The notes: generated by a model not told the origin, from the sequence alone. A DNA stretch of 64,000 nt from Streptomyces sp. GKU 895 (GCA_002027195.1 MWJO01000008.1:62001-126000); one strand, 5' to 3'; positions 17,704 through 27,089 are shown, counted from the first letter of the stretch. Translations and numbers: made by a program.

Positions 17704-18687
17704 ATGGCCCGGTTCTCCGAGTTGTGTCTGGGGCCACTGGAGACAGTGCCGGTGTCCGTGGTGGCGCAGCCCGGCGTCACCCTGATGTCCCTCGTCGCGG
17801 ATGCGCTCGGCGGTCGGTCCCAGGGGCTGCACCCCACCTGGCGGCGTGCGCTGCGCTCCGCGGTGCCCGAGGGCGCGGAGGCGGTGCTGCGGCCGCTGTT
17901 CACCCCGGAGTACTCGATGGTTCCCGACTGCCTCACGCCGACGGCACCCCTGTGGGAGACCGATCTCTCGGTCCAGCTCGAACGCCTGGCCGACGTCCCG
18001 CCCGTACAGCTGCTGCGGGAGCTGGAGACGGACTTCGGGGGGACGGTTCCCCGGCAGTGGCAGTCGGTCGTCGACCGGCCGAAGGCCTTCATCCACGCGT
18101 ACGCGGCCATTCTCGGCGCCGTGTGGGAAGCCTTCGGGCCGATCTGGGCGCGGGCCGGTTCCCTGCTGGCCCAGGAGACCGAACGCGTGGGGGTGGCGGT
18201 CGTCAGCAACGCCCTGCCGCCCGTCCTCGCCGGGCTGGGGCCCAAGATCCGCTTCGCCGGGGAGACGCTGTACGTGCCCGATCCGCACCCCGAGACGTTC
18301 GAGCGGGGTGCCCGCCGGGTGGTGCTGGTGCCGATCGTGTCGGGCTACGGCGCCTCGGTCTTCAGCTTCGACCGTTCCGACGCCGTGTGGTTCGGCTATC
18401 CCGTGCCCGGCCTGAACACGCTGTGGACCACCCGGGAAGCCACCGCCGAAAGAGACAGGCTCAAGCTCGTGGTGGGCACCCTCAGGGCCGGAATCCTGCG
18501 CGAGCTGGCTCGCCCGTGCACCATGGGCTCCCTGGCCGCCACCCTCAACTGCACGCCGGCGACCGTGACCTATCACTGCGGTCAGTTGGAGGCGGCCGGG
18601 CTCATCACCCGGGAGCGGCAGGGACAGCACGTGGTGGCGCGGCACACGGCATCGGGCGGGGCGCTGGTCTCCTTGCTGTCGGGGTGA
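17704..18687 (+). CDS. ArsR-like winged-helix transcriptional regulator
   Basis: A 327-residue cytoplasmic protein. The last 70 residues form a winged helix: LKLVVGTLRAGILRELARPC, then SLAATLNCTPATVTYHCGQL as recognition helix, and EAAGLITRERQGQHVVARH as wing. The N-terminal 240 residues are unlike characterised effector domains but are typical of a Streptomyces family with this layout. I chose ATG 17704, behind a G-rich stretch. It is divergent from the SH3-like gene and may control the surrounding secreted-protein genes. The ligand is unknown. Confidence 0.82.
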   Translation: MARFSELCLGPLETVPVSVVAQPGVTLMSLVADALGGRSQGLHPTWRRALRSAVPEGAEAVLRPLFTPEYSMVPDCLTPTAPLWETDLSVQLERLADVPPVQLLRELETDFGGTVPRQWQSVVDRPKAFIHAYAAILGAVWEAFGPIWARAGSLLAQETERVGVAVVSNALPPVLAGLGPKIRFAGETLYVPDPHPETFERGARRVVLVPIVSGYGASVFSFDRSDAVWFGYPVPGLNTLWTTREATAERDRLKLVVGTLRAGILRELARPCTMGSLAATLNCTPATVTYHCGQLEAAGLITRERQGQHVVARHTASGGALVSLLSG

Positions 18688-18713
18688 GCTCACGGCCGGA
18701 TCCCGCCCGCCAC

Positions 18714-18758
18714 CCTGACATCCGTCAGGACCGCCGGCCCCCTTCCCCTTTCTAAGGT
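18714..18758 (+). promoter_or_regulatory. Promoter with CCTGAC-N4-GTCAGG operator (copy B)
   Basis: CCTGACATCCGTCAGG (18714-18729) is followed by ACC and, 23 bp later, by a -10-like TAAGGT (18753-18758). Palindrome, flanking ACC and distance to the -10 match copy A at 15628-15671. It would drive the small ORF at 18826 and the I36/serine-hydrolase genes. Confidence 0.6.
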
Positions 18759-18825
18759 TCGAGTCGTCTTCCAGGCCCCGGCGGTACGGCGGGGCGCCCT
18801 CCACAGACAGGAAGAGACGGCTCCC

Positions 18826-19074
18826 ATGCGCCCGTTCCGCTCCACTCTCGCCACGGCCGGCGCGCACGGCTTCCGCGACCACCCCGACAACGCCGAGGGC
18901 GACACCGACAAGCCCGCCGACTTCAGCCTCGGCAGCGTCCGCATCACGCTGGAGAAGGGCTCCTACGTCGGCCGGCAGATCGCCTTCGGGGTCGGACGGC
19001 GTGATCCGCTGCTCCCCCTGGTGGCAGGGCCCGCCCGCCGCTCCCGCTTCCCGGCATCCACCCGAAAGGCATGA
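18826..19074 (+). CDS. Small hypothetical protein (82 aa)
   Basis: The ATG follows CAGGAAGAG, and the stop at 19074 overlaps the first of two ATGs of the I36 gene, so it could be translated and coupled to it. The predicted protein is hydrophilic and resembles nothing I recognise; SLGSVRITLEKGSYVGRQIA is its most structured segment. It might instead be untranslated leader or a decayed fragment. Confidence 0.4.
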   Translation: MRPFRSTLATAGAHGFRDHPDNAEGDTDKPADFSLGSVRITLEKGSYVGRQIAFGVGRRDPLLPLVAGPARRSRFPASTRKA

Positions 19075-19076
19075 CC

Positions 19077-19448
19077 ATGCGCAGAATCCTGCGCGGCGCC
19101 GCCGCGCTCGCCCTCACCGCCGCCGCCGTTCTGACCGGCGCCGCCCAGGCCCAGGCCGAGGGCGGCACATGGGACGGCTGCCCCTACGGAGCCGTCTGCA
19201 TCTACCCGCAGAACGTGACCCCGGCCAACAACCCGCACCCGAGCCACATCTTCTACTCCTACGGCTTCCACCCCATCTACAACCAGTACGGCAACCACTG
19301 GATCCTCAACAACCAGTACGACGGCGCCCTCGTCGAGCTGTGCAAGTCGGTCAACACGGACTGCCACGAGTCCATCCCTCCGCAGGAGGGCTGGTACGTG
19401 GACCTCACGCCGATCAACTCGCTCAACCTCAGGGAGCACTACCTGTGA
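19077..19448 (+). CDS. Secreted peptidase inhibitor family I36-like protein
   Basis: A 123-residue secreted protein with a signal peptide ending at about residue 26 (AQAQA). The mature part begins GTWDGCPYGAVCIYPQN, the Cys-flanked crystallin-like signature of the I36 (SMI-type metalloprotease inhibitor) family, and continues with IFYSYGFHPIYNQYGNHWIL. I preferred ATG 19077 to 19071 because AAAGG is then eight bases upstream. It overlaps the next gene by GTGA. Inhibition of a peptidase is a family-level inference. Confidence 0.82.
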   Translation: MRRILRGAAALALTAAAVLTGAAQAQAEGGTWDGCPYGAVCIYPQNVTPANNPHPSHIFYSYGFHPIYNQYGNHWILNNQYDGALVELCKSVNTDCHESIPPQEGWYVDLTPINSLNLREHYL

Positions 19449-20596
19449 GGCGCCGCCTTCTCGCTGCCGCCGCCGCACTGCTGATGATCGGCGGGGCGGC
19501 GGGGTCCGCCGCCGCCGACGCCCCGGCCCGGCAGCCGGGCCGTCCTGCCGCCGCGTCCGCCGAGGTACCCGCCGGGGTCAGCGCCGGGGTCGCCGTCTTC
19601 GACCGGCAGACCGGTACCTTCACCGAGCAGGTCAACACGAGCACCCGCTTCCGGTCCGCCTCGGTCGTCAAGCTGCTGCTGGCGCTGGACTACCTGTGGA
19701 ACCGGGGCCCCGACCACACGGTGCCGGCCGCCGACCGGGCGTGGCTGGAGCCGATGCTGCGCGCCAGCGACGACGACGCGGCCAGCGCCTACTGGTCGGA
19801 CCACGGCGGTACGGCGATCATCACCCGCATGGTCAGCCGCCTCGGCCTCAAGGACACGGCACCGCCGCCCACCGGGTACGAGGGCTACTGGGGCTACACC
19901 GCGCTCTCCGCCCGCGACACGGTGACGATCTACCGCTACCTCCTGGACTCGGCGCCCGGCCCCGTGCGCGACTTCGTGATGGGCAACCTGCGCCAGTCCA
20001 CCCGATGCGCCTCGGACGGCTTCGACCAGCACTTCGGTGTCGCCGGGGCGTTCACGAAGCCCTGGGCGGTGAAGCAGGGCTGGTCCGGGTCCTCGTTCGA
20101 GAAGGGCACCTGCGGCCCGGTGCGCACCACGGCCACGACCGAGACGGCCCGCCCGGCTCCGGCCGCCGCCGCGGACGTCGACCTGACCCGGCCCGCGCTG
20201 CACAGCACGGGCACCGTGGGCGCCGGTGACCGCTCCATCGTGGCCGTGTTCACGCTGCATCCCGTCGGCACGTCGTACGGGAAGGCGTACACGGACATCG
20301 GCCGGCTGACCCGCTCCCTGAACGTCCCCGGAGCCACGCGGCCCGCGGGATGGTGGTACGGCACCTGGAGCGACCATGTGAACGTCCGCCCCGACCCCGG
20401 CACCGGCGACGCACCGCTCACTCAACTCCCGGCAGGCGTCGAGGTGTTGGTGGGCTGCCAGGCCAGGGGCGAGGTGGTGAACGTACCGCCTTACACCAAC
20501 GAATGGTGGGCGTACCTCCCCCAGTACAACGGCTGGATCTCCAACATCTACATCAACTCGCCCGACAACAAGATGCCGGACGTCAAGGACTGCTGA
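19445..20596 (+). CDS. Secreted class A beta-lactamase-like serine hydrolase with C-terminal SH3-like domain
   Basis: A 383-residue exported protein starting at GTG 19445, which overlaps the I36 stop. After a signal peptide (GGAAGSAAADA), residues about 45-290 resemble the DD-peptidase/beta-lactamase fold with SASVVKLLLAL (SxxK, Ser near 73). A catalytic Glu motif is not obvious. The last 90 residues, with DHVNVRPDPGTGDAPLTQLP and WWAYLPQYNGWISNIYI, form an SH3-like wall-binding module. Operon position with I36 suggests a shared extracellular role. Confidence 0.83.
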   Translation: MRRRLLAAAAALLMIGGAAGSAAADAPARQPGRPAAASAEVPAGVSAGVAVFDRQTGTFTEQVNTSTRFRSASVVKLLLALDYLWNRGPDHTVPAADRAWLEPMLRASDDDAASAYWSDHGGTAIITRMVSRLGLKDTAPPPTGYEGYWGYTALSARDTVTIYRYLLDSAPGPVRDFVMGNLRQSTRCASDGFDQHFGVAGAFTKPWAVKQGWSGSSFEKGTCGPVRTTATTETARPAPAAAADVDLTRPALHSTGTVGAGDRSIVAVFTLHPVGTSYGKAYTDIGRLTRSLNVPGATRPAGWWYGTWSDHVNVRPDPGTGDAPLTQLPAGVEVLVGCQARGEVVNVPPYTNEWWAYLPQYNGWISNIYINSPDNKMPDVKDC

Positions 20597-20623
20597 ACAA
20601 CCGCGCGCGACGGCTCCGCCACC

Positions 20624-22165
20624 TCACCCCCCGTAGTCGGCGAGGTAGCGGAGCACCTTCTTGACGTGGGGCTCCACGCGCTCGGGGACACCGCCCTCCG
20701 TGATGACCGTGCGGTCGCTCGTGCGGTAGCCGGCCGCCATCAGCGCGGGAAGGTCCGCGGCGGGCATGTTCGCCTTCTTGAACTGCTGGTCGAGCCAGCA
20801 CACGTACAGCGACATCGTGGAGATCGCGTCCGGTGCCGACATGTAGTCCTTGTCACCGTCACCGTCGCCGTCGACCGCCCAGGCCCGGAACACCGAGGGC
20901 GTCCACATGGCGATGCCGAACTCCTCGCTCTTCGGGCGGGACGCGTTGACGTCGAAGCCGCTCTCCGCCTTGAGCATGGCGGCGAGGAACGCGGGCGTGA
21001 CCTCGGCGTCGGTGCAGCGGTGGGCGGCCTTCACGATGACCGGTCGCAGTGCCTCGGGTACGTCGGAGTCCTCCGGGATCTCCCCGTCGGCCGGGCTGTG
21101 CGTGACGATGACGGCCGGCGCATCCCGCCCCTGGTCTTCATCGTCGTCTCCCCCGCCGCCGCCCCCGAGCAGCGCGACCCCGGTGATGGCGGCGGCCGAC
21201 ACCGCGGCGACCGCGACGGCGGCGACCGGAAGCAGTCGGCGTCGGCGGCGCAGACCCGCCAATTCCTCGATCCGGGCGGACAGACTCTCGGCGGTGTGCC
21301 GCAGGCGGGCCGCGTGATCGGGCGCCAGACAGTCCTCGATGAGGCGGCGCCAGTGGTCGTCGAGCCCGGCGTCCAGGCGCAGCTGCGCGGTGCCCCGGGC
21401 GTAGGCCTGCGCGGCGAGCGAGCGGGCGCGGGCGGTGGCGCCGGGGAACGGGTGGAGGCCGCCGGTGAGCACCTGGTGGGCCAGGACGCCGAAGGCCCAG
21501 ATGTCGGCGGTCGGCCGCACCATCGTCCCGTCCGCCCCGGTGCGCTGGGACCACCACTCGGGCGGCACATGGTCGAGCGTACCGAGCGGCGGCACATAGG
21601 CGTGGGTGCCCTCCAGTTCGGTGGCCAGGCCGAAGTCGGCGAGCCAGACCGCTTCGTCCGCGCCCAGCAGCACGTTGGCGGGCTTGAGGTCGCCGTGCAC
21701 CCAGCCGGCGCCGTGCATATGGGCGAGTCCGGCGGCGACGCCGCGCAGGACCCGCACGGCGTCCGGGATCGGGCGGCCGGTCGCGGCGGCGTCCAGCACC
21801 TGGCGCAGACTGGCCTCGGCCCGGTCCATGACGAGCGCGATGGCACCGTCCAGTGCGGGCAGGTCCGGCGCGTGCACGGTGCACACCGCGTGGGTCCGTA
21901 CGAGGTGCGGGTGATCCGCCTCGGCACTGAAGCGCACCTCGCGCGCGACGAGTTCGCCGAGCGCGGCACGCTGACCCGGTGCCAGGGCGCCGGTCGGCAG
22001 CACCTTCACCGCCACGACCGTGCCGTCGTCGACCGCGCGGGCCTCGTACACGGTCCCCCAGCCGCCCGACCCGATGACGGAGTCCAACTGCCAGTCCGCG
22101 ATGCGGAAACCCGCCGGCAGACGTGGCGTGTCGAGAGCGCCCTGCTCGGCGCCTGAGGAGGTCAT
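20624..22165 (-). CDS. Membrane Ser/Thr protein kinase with extracytoplasmic transglycosylase-like domain
   Basis: A 513-residue protein. Residues about 25-290 are a Hanks-type kinase: glycine loop IGSGGWGTVYEARA, VAVKVL lysine near 54, catalytic WVHGDLKPANVLL near 155 (HGD instead of HRD), and ADFGLATELEGT. A membrane helix at about 311-333 (LLPVAAVAVAAVSAAAITGV) separates it from a C-terminal segment with FLAAMLKAESGFDVNASRPK and FGIAMWTPSVFRAWAVDG, which resembles soluble lytic transglycosylases (catalytic Glu in KAESGF). PASTA repeats are absent. ATG 22165 overlaps the stop of the FHA-like gene. Confidence 0.88.
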   Translation of the reverse strand: MTSSGAEQGALDTPRLPAGFRIADWQLDSVIGSGGWGTVYEARAVDDGTVVAVKVLPTGALAPGQRAALGELVAREVRFSAEADHPHLVRTHAVCTVHAPDLPALDGAIALVMDRAEASLRQVLDAAATGRPIPDAVRVLRGVAAGLAHMHGAGWVHGDLKPANVLLGADEAVWLADFGLATELEGTHAYVPPLGTLDHVPPEWWSQRTGADGTMVRPTADIWAFGVLAHQVLTGGLHPFPGATARARSLAAQAYARGTAQLRLDAGLDDHWRRLIEDCLAPDHAARLRHTAESLSARIEELAGLRRRRRLLPVAAVAVAAVSAAAITGVALLGGGGGGDDDEDQGRDAPAVIVTHSPADGEIPEDSDVPEALRPVIVKAAHRCTDAEVTPAFLAAMLKAESGFDVNASRPKSEEFGIAMWTPSVFRAWAVDGDGDGDKDYMSAPDAISTMSLYVCWLDQQFKKANMPAADLPALMAAGYRTSDRTVITEGGVPERVEPHVKKVLRYLADYGG

Positions 22166-22956
22166 GCGCCGCTCTCCTGCGGGGCGGTCCGTCTGTGGGA
22201 CGGCAACAGGGCCAGGTGTTCCTCGCGCACCAGGCCGAAGCGCAGGGCGAGGGAGGCCAGTCGGGCGCGCTTGACGCCGGTGCGGGCGTTGCCGTCGGCT
22301 CCGGGCTCGTCGCCGAGGTCCAGGCGCAGCTTGGCGAAGGCCAGGTAGTCGATGTGGTAGTTCACCGCGGAGCGGGTCAGGCCACGACAGCTCTCCAGCG
22401 GGCGAAGCCGCTCCGCGATGTCCCCGGCGCCCGGCAGTACACCGTCCGAGGGGTCGCGCAGCCGTGGCTCGCACAGGGCCACCAGCACCAGGAAGTACTT
22501 CGCCGTGGCGTCGAGCGCGTAGGGATGCACGGTCAACTCCCCGGCGCCGGGCGAGGACTGCTCGTCCAGGTAGGCGTGCTGCGGGGCGAACACCTTGAAG
22601 TCGACGGTGCCGCCCAGCGCGGGCAGGACGACTCGGGAGAACTCGAAGGGCACCGGCGCTCCGAGCCGGCCCGGCGCGACGGTGATGTACTCGCCGGCCC
22701 CCTCCAGGTTCTCGACGACATACGCGGTGTCACGGCTGAAGTTCGACAGCCGCCAGTAGTCCTCGGCCGCTTCCAGCCGTCCCGCCCGCCGGGAGATCCC
22801 GGGGTCGGGCAGGACGATGGAGACGGCCCGGCCGCCGGGCGTCCCGCGTCCGAAGTCGGCCACGTCGCCCGGTCCCATGTGCAGCAACTCGGGCCCGCCG
22901 ACGGGGACTTCGCCCGGCCGTGACGGGCCGGGCGGCTGCACGATGATCGTTTCCAT
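22162..22956 (-). CDS. FHA-like protein with C-terminal helix-turn-helix region
   Basis: A 264-residue cytoplasmic protein. The first 120 residues look like a divergent forkhead-associated domain (VSIVLPDPGISRRAGRLEAA, then YWRLSNFSRDTAYVVENLEG), which would bind phosphothreonine. The second half has LTRSAVNYHIDYLAFAKLRL, a helix-turn-helix-like segment common in such Streptomyces proteins. GGGGGAAAG lies before ATG 22956. It is translationally coupled to the downstream kinase, so it is the likely kinase substrate or partner. Confidence 0.78.
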   Translation of the reverse strand: METIIVQPPGPSRPGEVPVGGPELLHMGPGDVADFGRGTPGGRAVSIVLPDPGISRRAGRLEAAEDYWRLSNFSRDTAYVVENLEGAGEYITVAPGRLGAPVPFEFSRVVLPALGGTVDFKVFAPQHAYLDEQSSPGAGELTVHPYALDATAKYFLVLVALCEPRLRDPSDGVLPGAGDIAERLRPLESCRGLTRSAVNYHIDYLAFAKLRLDLGDEPGADGNARTGVKRARLASLALRFGLVREEHLALLPSHRRTAPQESGA

Positions 22957-22985
22957 ACCGACTTTCCCCCGATGTGGTCGCCAGG

Positions 22986-22991
22986 ATTGTA
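22986..22991 (-). promoter_or_regulatory. -10 element (TACAAT) for the FHA-kinase operon
   Basis: TACAAT on the minus strand lies about 30 bp before the FHA gene ATG, an excellent match to the sigma-70-type consensus. I see no convincing -35 partner. The remaining roughly 270 bp up to the tRNA terminator hold no recognisable gene or repeat. Confidence 0.5.
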
Positions 22992-23217
22992 GGGGCGCAG
23001 GGCGCCTACCTCGGTCACAGTCGCCGCTTCGTCGCCTCGGGAGTCCGCACCGGCTTGTGGTCAAAAGCCGCACGCGTGACATCGTTATCCATGCCAGGCA
23101 CCGTGAACGGGCCGATTCCAGGGGTGAGAGCACGAGGCACGACCACTAGGACGATCGACCGAACATCTCGGTTCCCTGTGCGGGGCTGACCTTGAGGCAG
23201 GAAACGACCCACACGAA

Positions 23218-23253
23218 AAGGGTCCCCGCAGGCTCTCGCCCGCGAAGACCCTT
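23218..23253 (-). terminator. Hairpin downstream of tRNA-Pro
   Basis: AAGGGTC and GACCCTT flank an inner GC-rich segment just after the 3' end of the tRNA on the minus strand. This is consistent with an intrinsic terminator for the tRNA transcript. Confidence 0.55.
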
Positions 23254-23260
23254 CACACCG

Positions 23261-23334
<74 letters not shown>

Positions 23335-23415
23335 GCCGCGATCGCCACGGGTGTTCCGTGTGAACGCGCAGGTAAACCCTACCTCACGCGCGCGGCCGGT
23401 CCGGCTGGCGGGACG

Positions 23416-24843
23416 TCAGCCCCGGGTGCCGACGGTCTCCGCGGGCGCGGCGCCGGCCGCGGTGACCTGCCGCACGGCCCGCCGGACGGGGACGAGCAGC
23501 GCGGCCAGGGCCGCCGCGAGCAGCAGCAGCGCCAGCAGCGTGAAGCCGTGGGTGTATCCGGACTCGTACGGCAGGCCGGACGGCTGGAGGTGGCCGGTCA
23601 CCAGGACGCTGGTGACGGCGGCGCCGATGGAGCCGCCGATGGTGCGGATGTTGGCGTTCATGCCGGTCGCGGCGCCCGTCTGGTCGGCCGGGACGCTGCC
23701 CACGATCAGGTTGGCCATGGAGGCGAAGGCGAGCCCGATGCCGAGGCCGAACAGGCCGGAGACCAGGGCGACCTGCCACTGCTCGTCGTGCCACGCGGCG
23801 AGCAGACCGACGGCCGCCGCACCGAGCGCGGCGCCCGTCACCAGCAGCGTCTTCGCCCCGAACACCGGTTCCAGGCGGCCGCCGACCACACCGGAGAGGA
23901 ACATCGCCACCAGCATCGGCAGCATCAGGAGCCCGGCCGCGGTGACGCTCGCGCCGAAGCCGTACCCGGCCGCCGTCGGCGTCTGGACGAACCCCGGCAG
24001 GAAGGACCACAGCGCGTACATGCCCGCGCCGAACAGCAGCGCCACGGTGTTCGTGGTCCACACGGCGGGCAGCCGCATCACCCGCAGGTCGATCAGCGGG
24101 GTACGGGAGCGGGCCTCGGAGGACAGCCACAGCGCGAACAGCACGACGGCCAGGGCGAACAGGCCGAGCACGCGGGCCGATCCCCATCCCCAGACGGCGG
24201 CCTGGCTGAGCGGCAGCAGCAGCGCCACCAGCCACGCCGACAGCAGCCCGGCGCCGAGCCAGTTGACGCTGCCCTCGGCCCGGTTGGGCGACTCGGGCAC
24301 ATACCGTACGGCGATGAGCGTGGCGACCGCGACGACGGCGACCGGGATCCAGAACAGCCAGCGGTAGTCGAGCGCGGAGACGATCGGCCCGGCGGCGACG
24401 ATGCCGACGCCACCGCCCGCGGCGATCACGGCGGACAGGTTGCTGATGCTCTTGCTCACCTCGGACGCGGCGAACTCGTCCCGGATGATGCCGAAGGACA
24501 GCGGGAACAGGGCACCGCCGACGCCCTGGACGACCCGGGCGACGATCAGGACGCCGATGTTCGGCGCCAGCGCGGCCAGCAGACAGCCGACCGCCACGGT
24601 CGCCAGGACGGCGACGAGGGTGCGCTTCTTGCCGGCCAGGTCGCCGACGCGGCCGAGGATCGGGGTGAAGATCGACGCGGACAGCAGGTACGCCGTCATC
24701 ACCCAGGTCGCGGTGGACTGCGAGGTGTGCAGGGCGTGCTGGACGGTCGGCAGGGCCGGCGCGATCAGCGACTGGAGCATGGCGAAGACGCCGGCGCCGG
24801 TCGCGAGGACCGCGAAGGTGAGACGGGTGGAATTGCGGGGCAT
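23416..24843 (-). CDS. DHA2-type MFS drug-efflux transporter
   Basis: A 475-residue MFS transporter with about 14 membrane segments, the size and layout of EmrB/QacA-type drug:H+ antiporters. Seen: FAMLQSLIAPALPTVQHALH in the first helix region, GRVGDLAGKKRTLV (motif A), and GVGIVAAGPIVSAL (motif C-like antiporter signature). ATG 24843 follows GGAGAGG. It diverges from the TetR gene at 25020, and three TetR-type operators lie between the starts, so substrate-induced export is the inferred function. The substrate is unknown. Confidence 0.92.
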   Translation of the reverse strand: MPRNSTRLTFAVLATGAGVFAMLQSLIAPALPTVQHALHTSQSTATWVMTAYLLSASIFTPILGRVGDLAGKKRTLVAVLATVAVGCLLAALAPNIGVLIVARVVQGVGGALFPLSFGIIRDEFAASEVSKSISNLSAVIAAGGGVGIVAAGPIVSALDYRWLFWIPVAVVAVATLIAVRYVPESPNRAEGSVNWLGAGLLSAWLVALLLPLSQAAVWGWGSARVLGLFALAVVLFALWLSSEARSRTPLIDLRVMRLPAVWTTNTVALLFGAGMYALWSFLPGFVQTPTAAGYGFGASVTAAGLLMLPMLVAMFLSGVVGGRLEPVFGAKTLLVTGAALGAAAVGLLAAWHDEQWQVALVSGLFGLGIGLAFASMANLIVGSVPADQTGAATGMNANIRTIGGSIGAAVTSVLVTGHLQPSGLPYESGYTHGFTLLALLLLAAALAALLVPVRRAVRQVTAAGAAPAETVGTRG

Positions 24844-24929
24844 GGAGAAGCCTCTCCGAGCACGAGGGTGCGGCCGGAGCCTCTTGGGAGCGGTCGCGGA
24901 AAGGACGAAGGAGGCACCTCGACTGCTAA

Positions 24930-24998
24930 AGTGGAGGTACGCCTCCACTCTATCGGAGGCCTGCCTCCGCTTCAACCCGTATCGGAGGTACACCTCCG
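24930..24998. promoter_or_regulatory. Three tandem TetR-type palindromic operators
   Basis: AGTGGAGGTACGCCTCCACT (24930-24949), CGGAGGCCTGCCTCCG (24954-24969) and CGGAGGTACACCTCCG (24983-24998) share the palindrome GGAGGTAC/GCCTCC with centres about 22 and 29 bp apart. They fill the gap between the divergent MFS and TetR genes, so the TetR protein probably represses both. Confidence 0.8.
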
Positions 24999-25019
24999 CT
25001 TCACCTCCGGGAGGCGCCC

Positions 25020-25603
25020 GTGACCACCCAGTCCTTCCCCGTCACCGAGCTCGTCGCGGCGCGCCGCCCCACCCGGAAGGACGCCGCCCGCAACTACGAC
25101 GCCCTGCTGGCCGCGGCGCGGGAGGCGTTCGCCGAGCACGGCGCCGAGGCGGCGCTGGAGGACATCGCGCGCGCGCCGGGGTCGGCATCGGCACGCTGTA
25201 CCGCAACTTCCCGACGCGGCGGCATCTCTTCGAGACGGTGTACGCGGACGAGGTCAACGCGTTGTGCCGGCTGGCGGTGGAGGTGGCGGACCGGGAGCCG
25301 TGGGAGGCGCTGGCGGTCTGGCTCGACCGGTTCGCGGGGTACATGGTGACCAAGCGGGCGGTGCGGGAGGCGCTCGACGGGGAGTCGGAGGTCTTCGCCG
25401 CGTGCCGTGAGTCGATGTTCGCCGCGGGGGGTCCGTTGTTCACGCGGGCCCAGGAGGCCGGTGAGGTGCGGCGGGACATGGAGTTCGGGGATCTGCTGCG
25501 GATGGTCTCGGGGATCATGGCGACGGCCTTCGAGGACGAGGCGCAACGGGACCGGGTGCTGGGGATCGCCTTGGACGGCGTACGCAGGCACCGGGGAGCC
25601 TGA
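25020..25603 (+). CDS. TetR-family repressor of the divergent efflux pump (single-base frameshift)
   Basis: Two overlapping frames together give a normal TetR protein of about 194 residues. The first frame starts at GTG 25020 behind GGGAGG and reads AARNYDALLAAAREAFAEHG and ALEDIAR. The second continues GVGIGTLYRNFPTRRHLFET and then the ligand-binding half to the stop at 25603. Restoring one C at about 25170-25175 (GCGCGC CGCGCC) joins them as ARRAGVGIGTLYRNFP, the standard recognition helix. I read this as a sequence error rather than a dead gene. Confidence 0.8.
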
Positions 25604-25625
25604 GAGCGGCCGTGAGCTGTCATGG

Positions 25626-25665
25626 GAAGCCGGCCACCGCCCCTGACTCCGCGGTGGCCGGCTTC
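25626..25665. terminator. Bidirectional terminator between TetR and MFS genes
   Basis: A perfect 15-bp stem, GAAGCCGGCCACCGC and GCGGTGGCCGGCTTC, encloses a 10-nt loop between the convergent TetR and aromatic-transporter genes. Confidence 0.8.
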
Positions 25666-25690
25666 GGCCTTTCCCCTGTCATGGCCCAGG

Positions 25691-27024
25691 TCAGTGTGAG
25701 CCGACCAGCTCCTGCCCGCTCCCGGCCCGCACACCCGGCTTGACGCTGCGCAGTGCGGCGGCGCCGATGAAGACCGTCGACCAGACGCCGGTGATCGCGA
25801 AGGCGGTGAATCCCCAGTCGCCGTTCCCGGCGGCGAGCAGCTGCCCGCCCAGCCACGGGCCGAAGACCGCGCCGAAGCGGCCCATGCCGGAGGTCCAGCC
25901 AACGGCCGTGGCACGGTTGTCCGGCGTGGAGCGGAGGGACACCGTCGCGTAGATCATCGTCTGGGCGCTGTTGAGGAAGACGCCGGTGAGGAAGACGATC
26001 ACCATGGTCAGCGTCTGGTCCAGGTGCACGCCGAGCAGGTAGACCCCGACCGCCGTCAGCGCGAACCACAGGGCCGAGATGCGCGGGGCGCCGAACCGGT
26101 CGGCGGCCCGGCCCGCGATCAGCATGCCCACGATGCCGCCGACGTTGAAGACGACCACGAAGGTCAGGGCGTCGGCGAGGGCGTAGCCCTCGGTGCGCAT
26201 CAGGGTCGGCAGCCAGGTGGCGACGCCGTAGACCAGGAGCAGACCTCCGAAGGAGGCGCACCAGTAGAGCAGCGTCTGGAGCCACTCGCCCCCGCGGAAC
26301 AGGTTGGCCAGGGCGTCCCAGCGGTCGGCGGCGGACTTCTTTCCGGACTTGGCGACGGGCAGCTCGACGTCGTACCGGGTGGCCAGCGCCCGCGCCTCCT
26401 CCGTGCGGCCCTTGGCGACCAGGAAGCTCAGCGACTCGGGCAGGAACCTGGCGAGCACCGGCGCGAACAGCAGCGGCAGCACGCAGACCCAGAACGCGGC
26501 GCGCCAGCCCACCGGGGCGATGAGCCACTTGGCGACGTAGGCGGAGAGGATGCCGCCCGCGTGGTGGGCGGTCATCAGCACGCCGATGGTGAGGGCGGCG
26601 CGGCCGCGCGGGGCGTAGTCGGAGACCATGCTGATCGCCGTGGGCAGCAGACCGCCGAGGCCGACGCCCGCGAGGGTCCGGCCGAGCCGAAGACCTCGAC
26701 GCCGCCCGCGAGGGCGCACAGGCCCGAGGCGAGCGAGAAGAGGGTCACGCAGCCGACCATCAGCTTCTTGCGGCCGATCCGGTCGGCCACCGTGCCCGCG
26801 GTCAGCGCGCCGACCAGCATGCCGAAGGTGGCGTAGGAGCCGAGGTCGCCGGCCTGGTCGGCGGTGAGCCCGAAGGTCCCGGTGGCGAGCAGGTGCGGCA
26901 GCACGGAGCCGTAGATGAACATGTCGAGGCCGTCGAAGAGGACGGCCAGCCAGCACAGTCCGACGACCAGTCCGGCCAGTCCGGTGCCGCGGGCGGATGC
27001 GGTGGCGAAGGGGGAGGAAGACAT
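25691..27024 (-). CDS. MFS aromatic-acid transporter (AAHS family), single-base frameshift
   Basis: Two frames add up to a transporter of about 440 residues with 12 helices. The 5' part has LFDGLDMFIYGSVLPHLL (the D-containing first helix of AAHS transporters) and GTVADRIGRKKLMVG; the 3' part has ISMVSDYAPRGRAALTIGVL, RFLPESLSFLVAKGRTEEAR and GWTSGMGRFGAVFGPWLGG. The break is near 26687, where GGCTCGGCCGG probably should read GGCCTCGGCCGG. The family imports benzoates, protocatechuate or gallate with protons. It has its own operator (27090-27100) and adjoins the ring-cleavage cluster. Confidence 0.82.
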
Positions 27025-27089
27025 CGTTGGTTACCTCTCGTACTTGGTGCGCCAGACGCTAAGGAGCCGTCCGCCGAACGTCAACGTTT

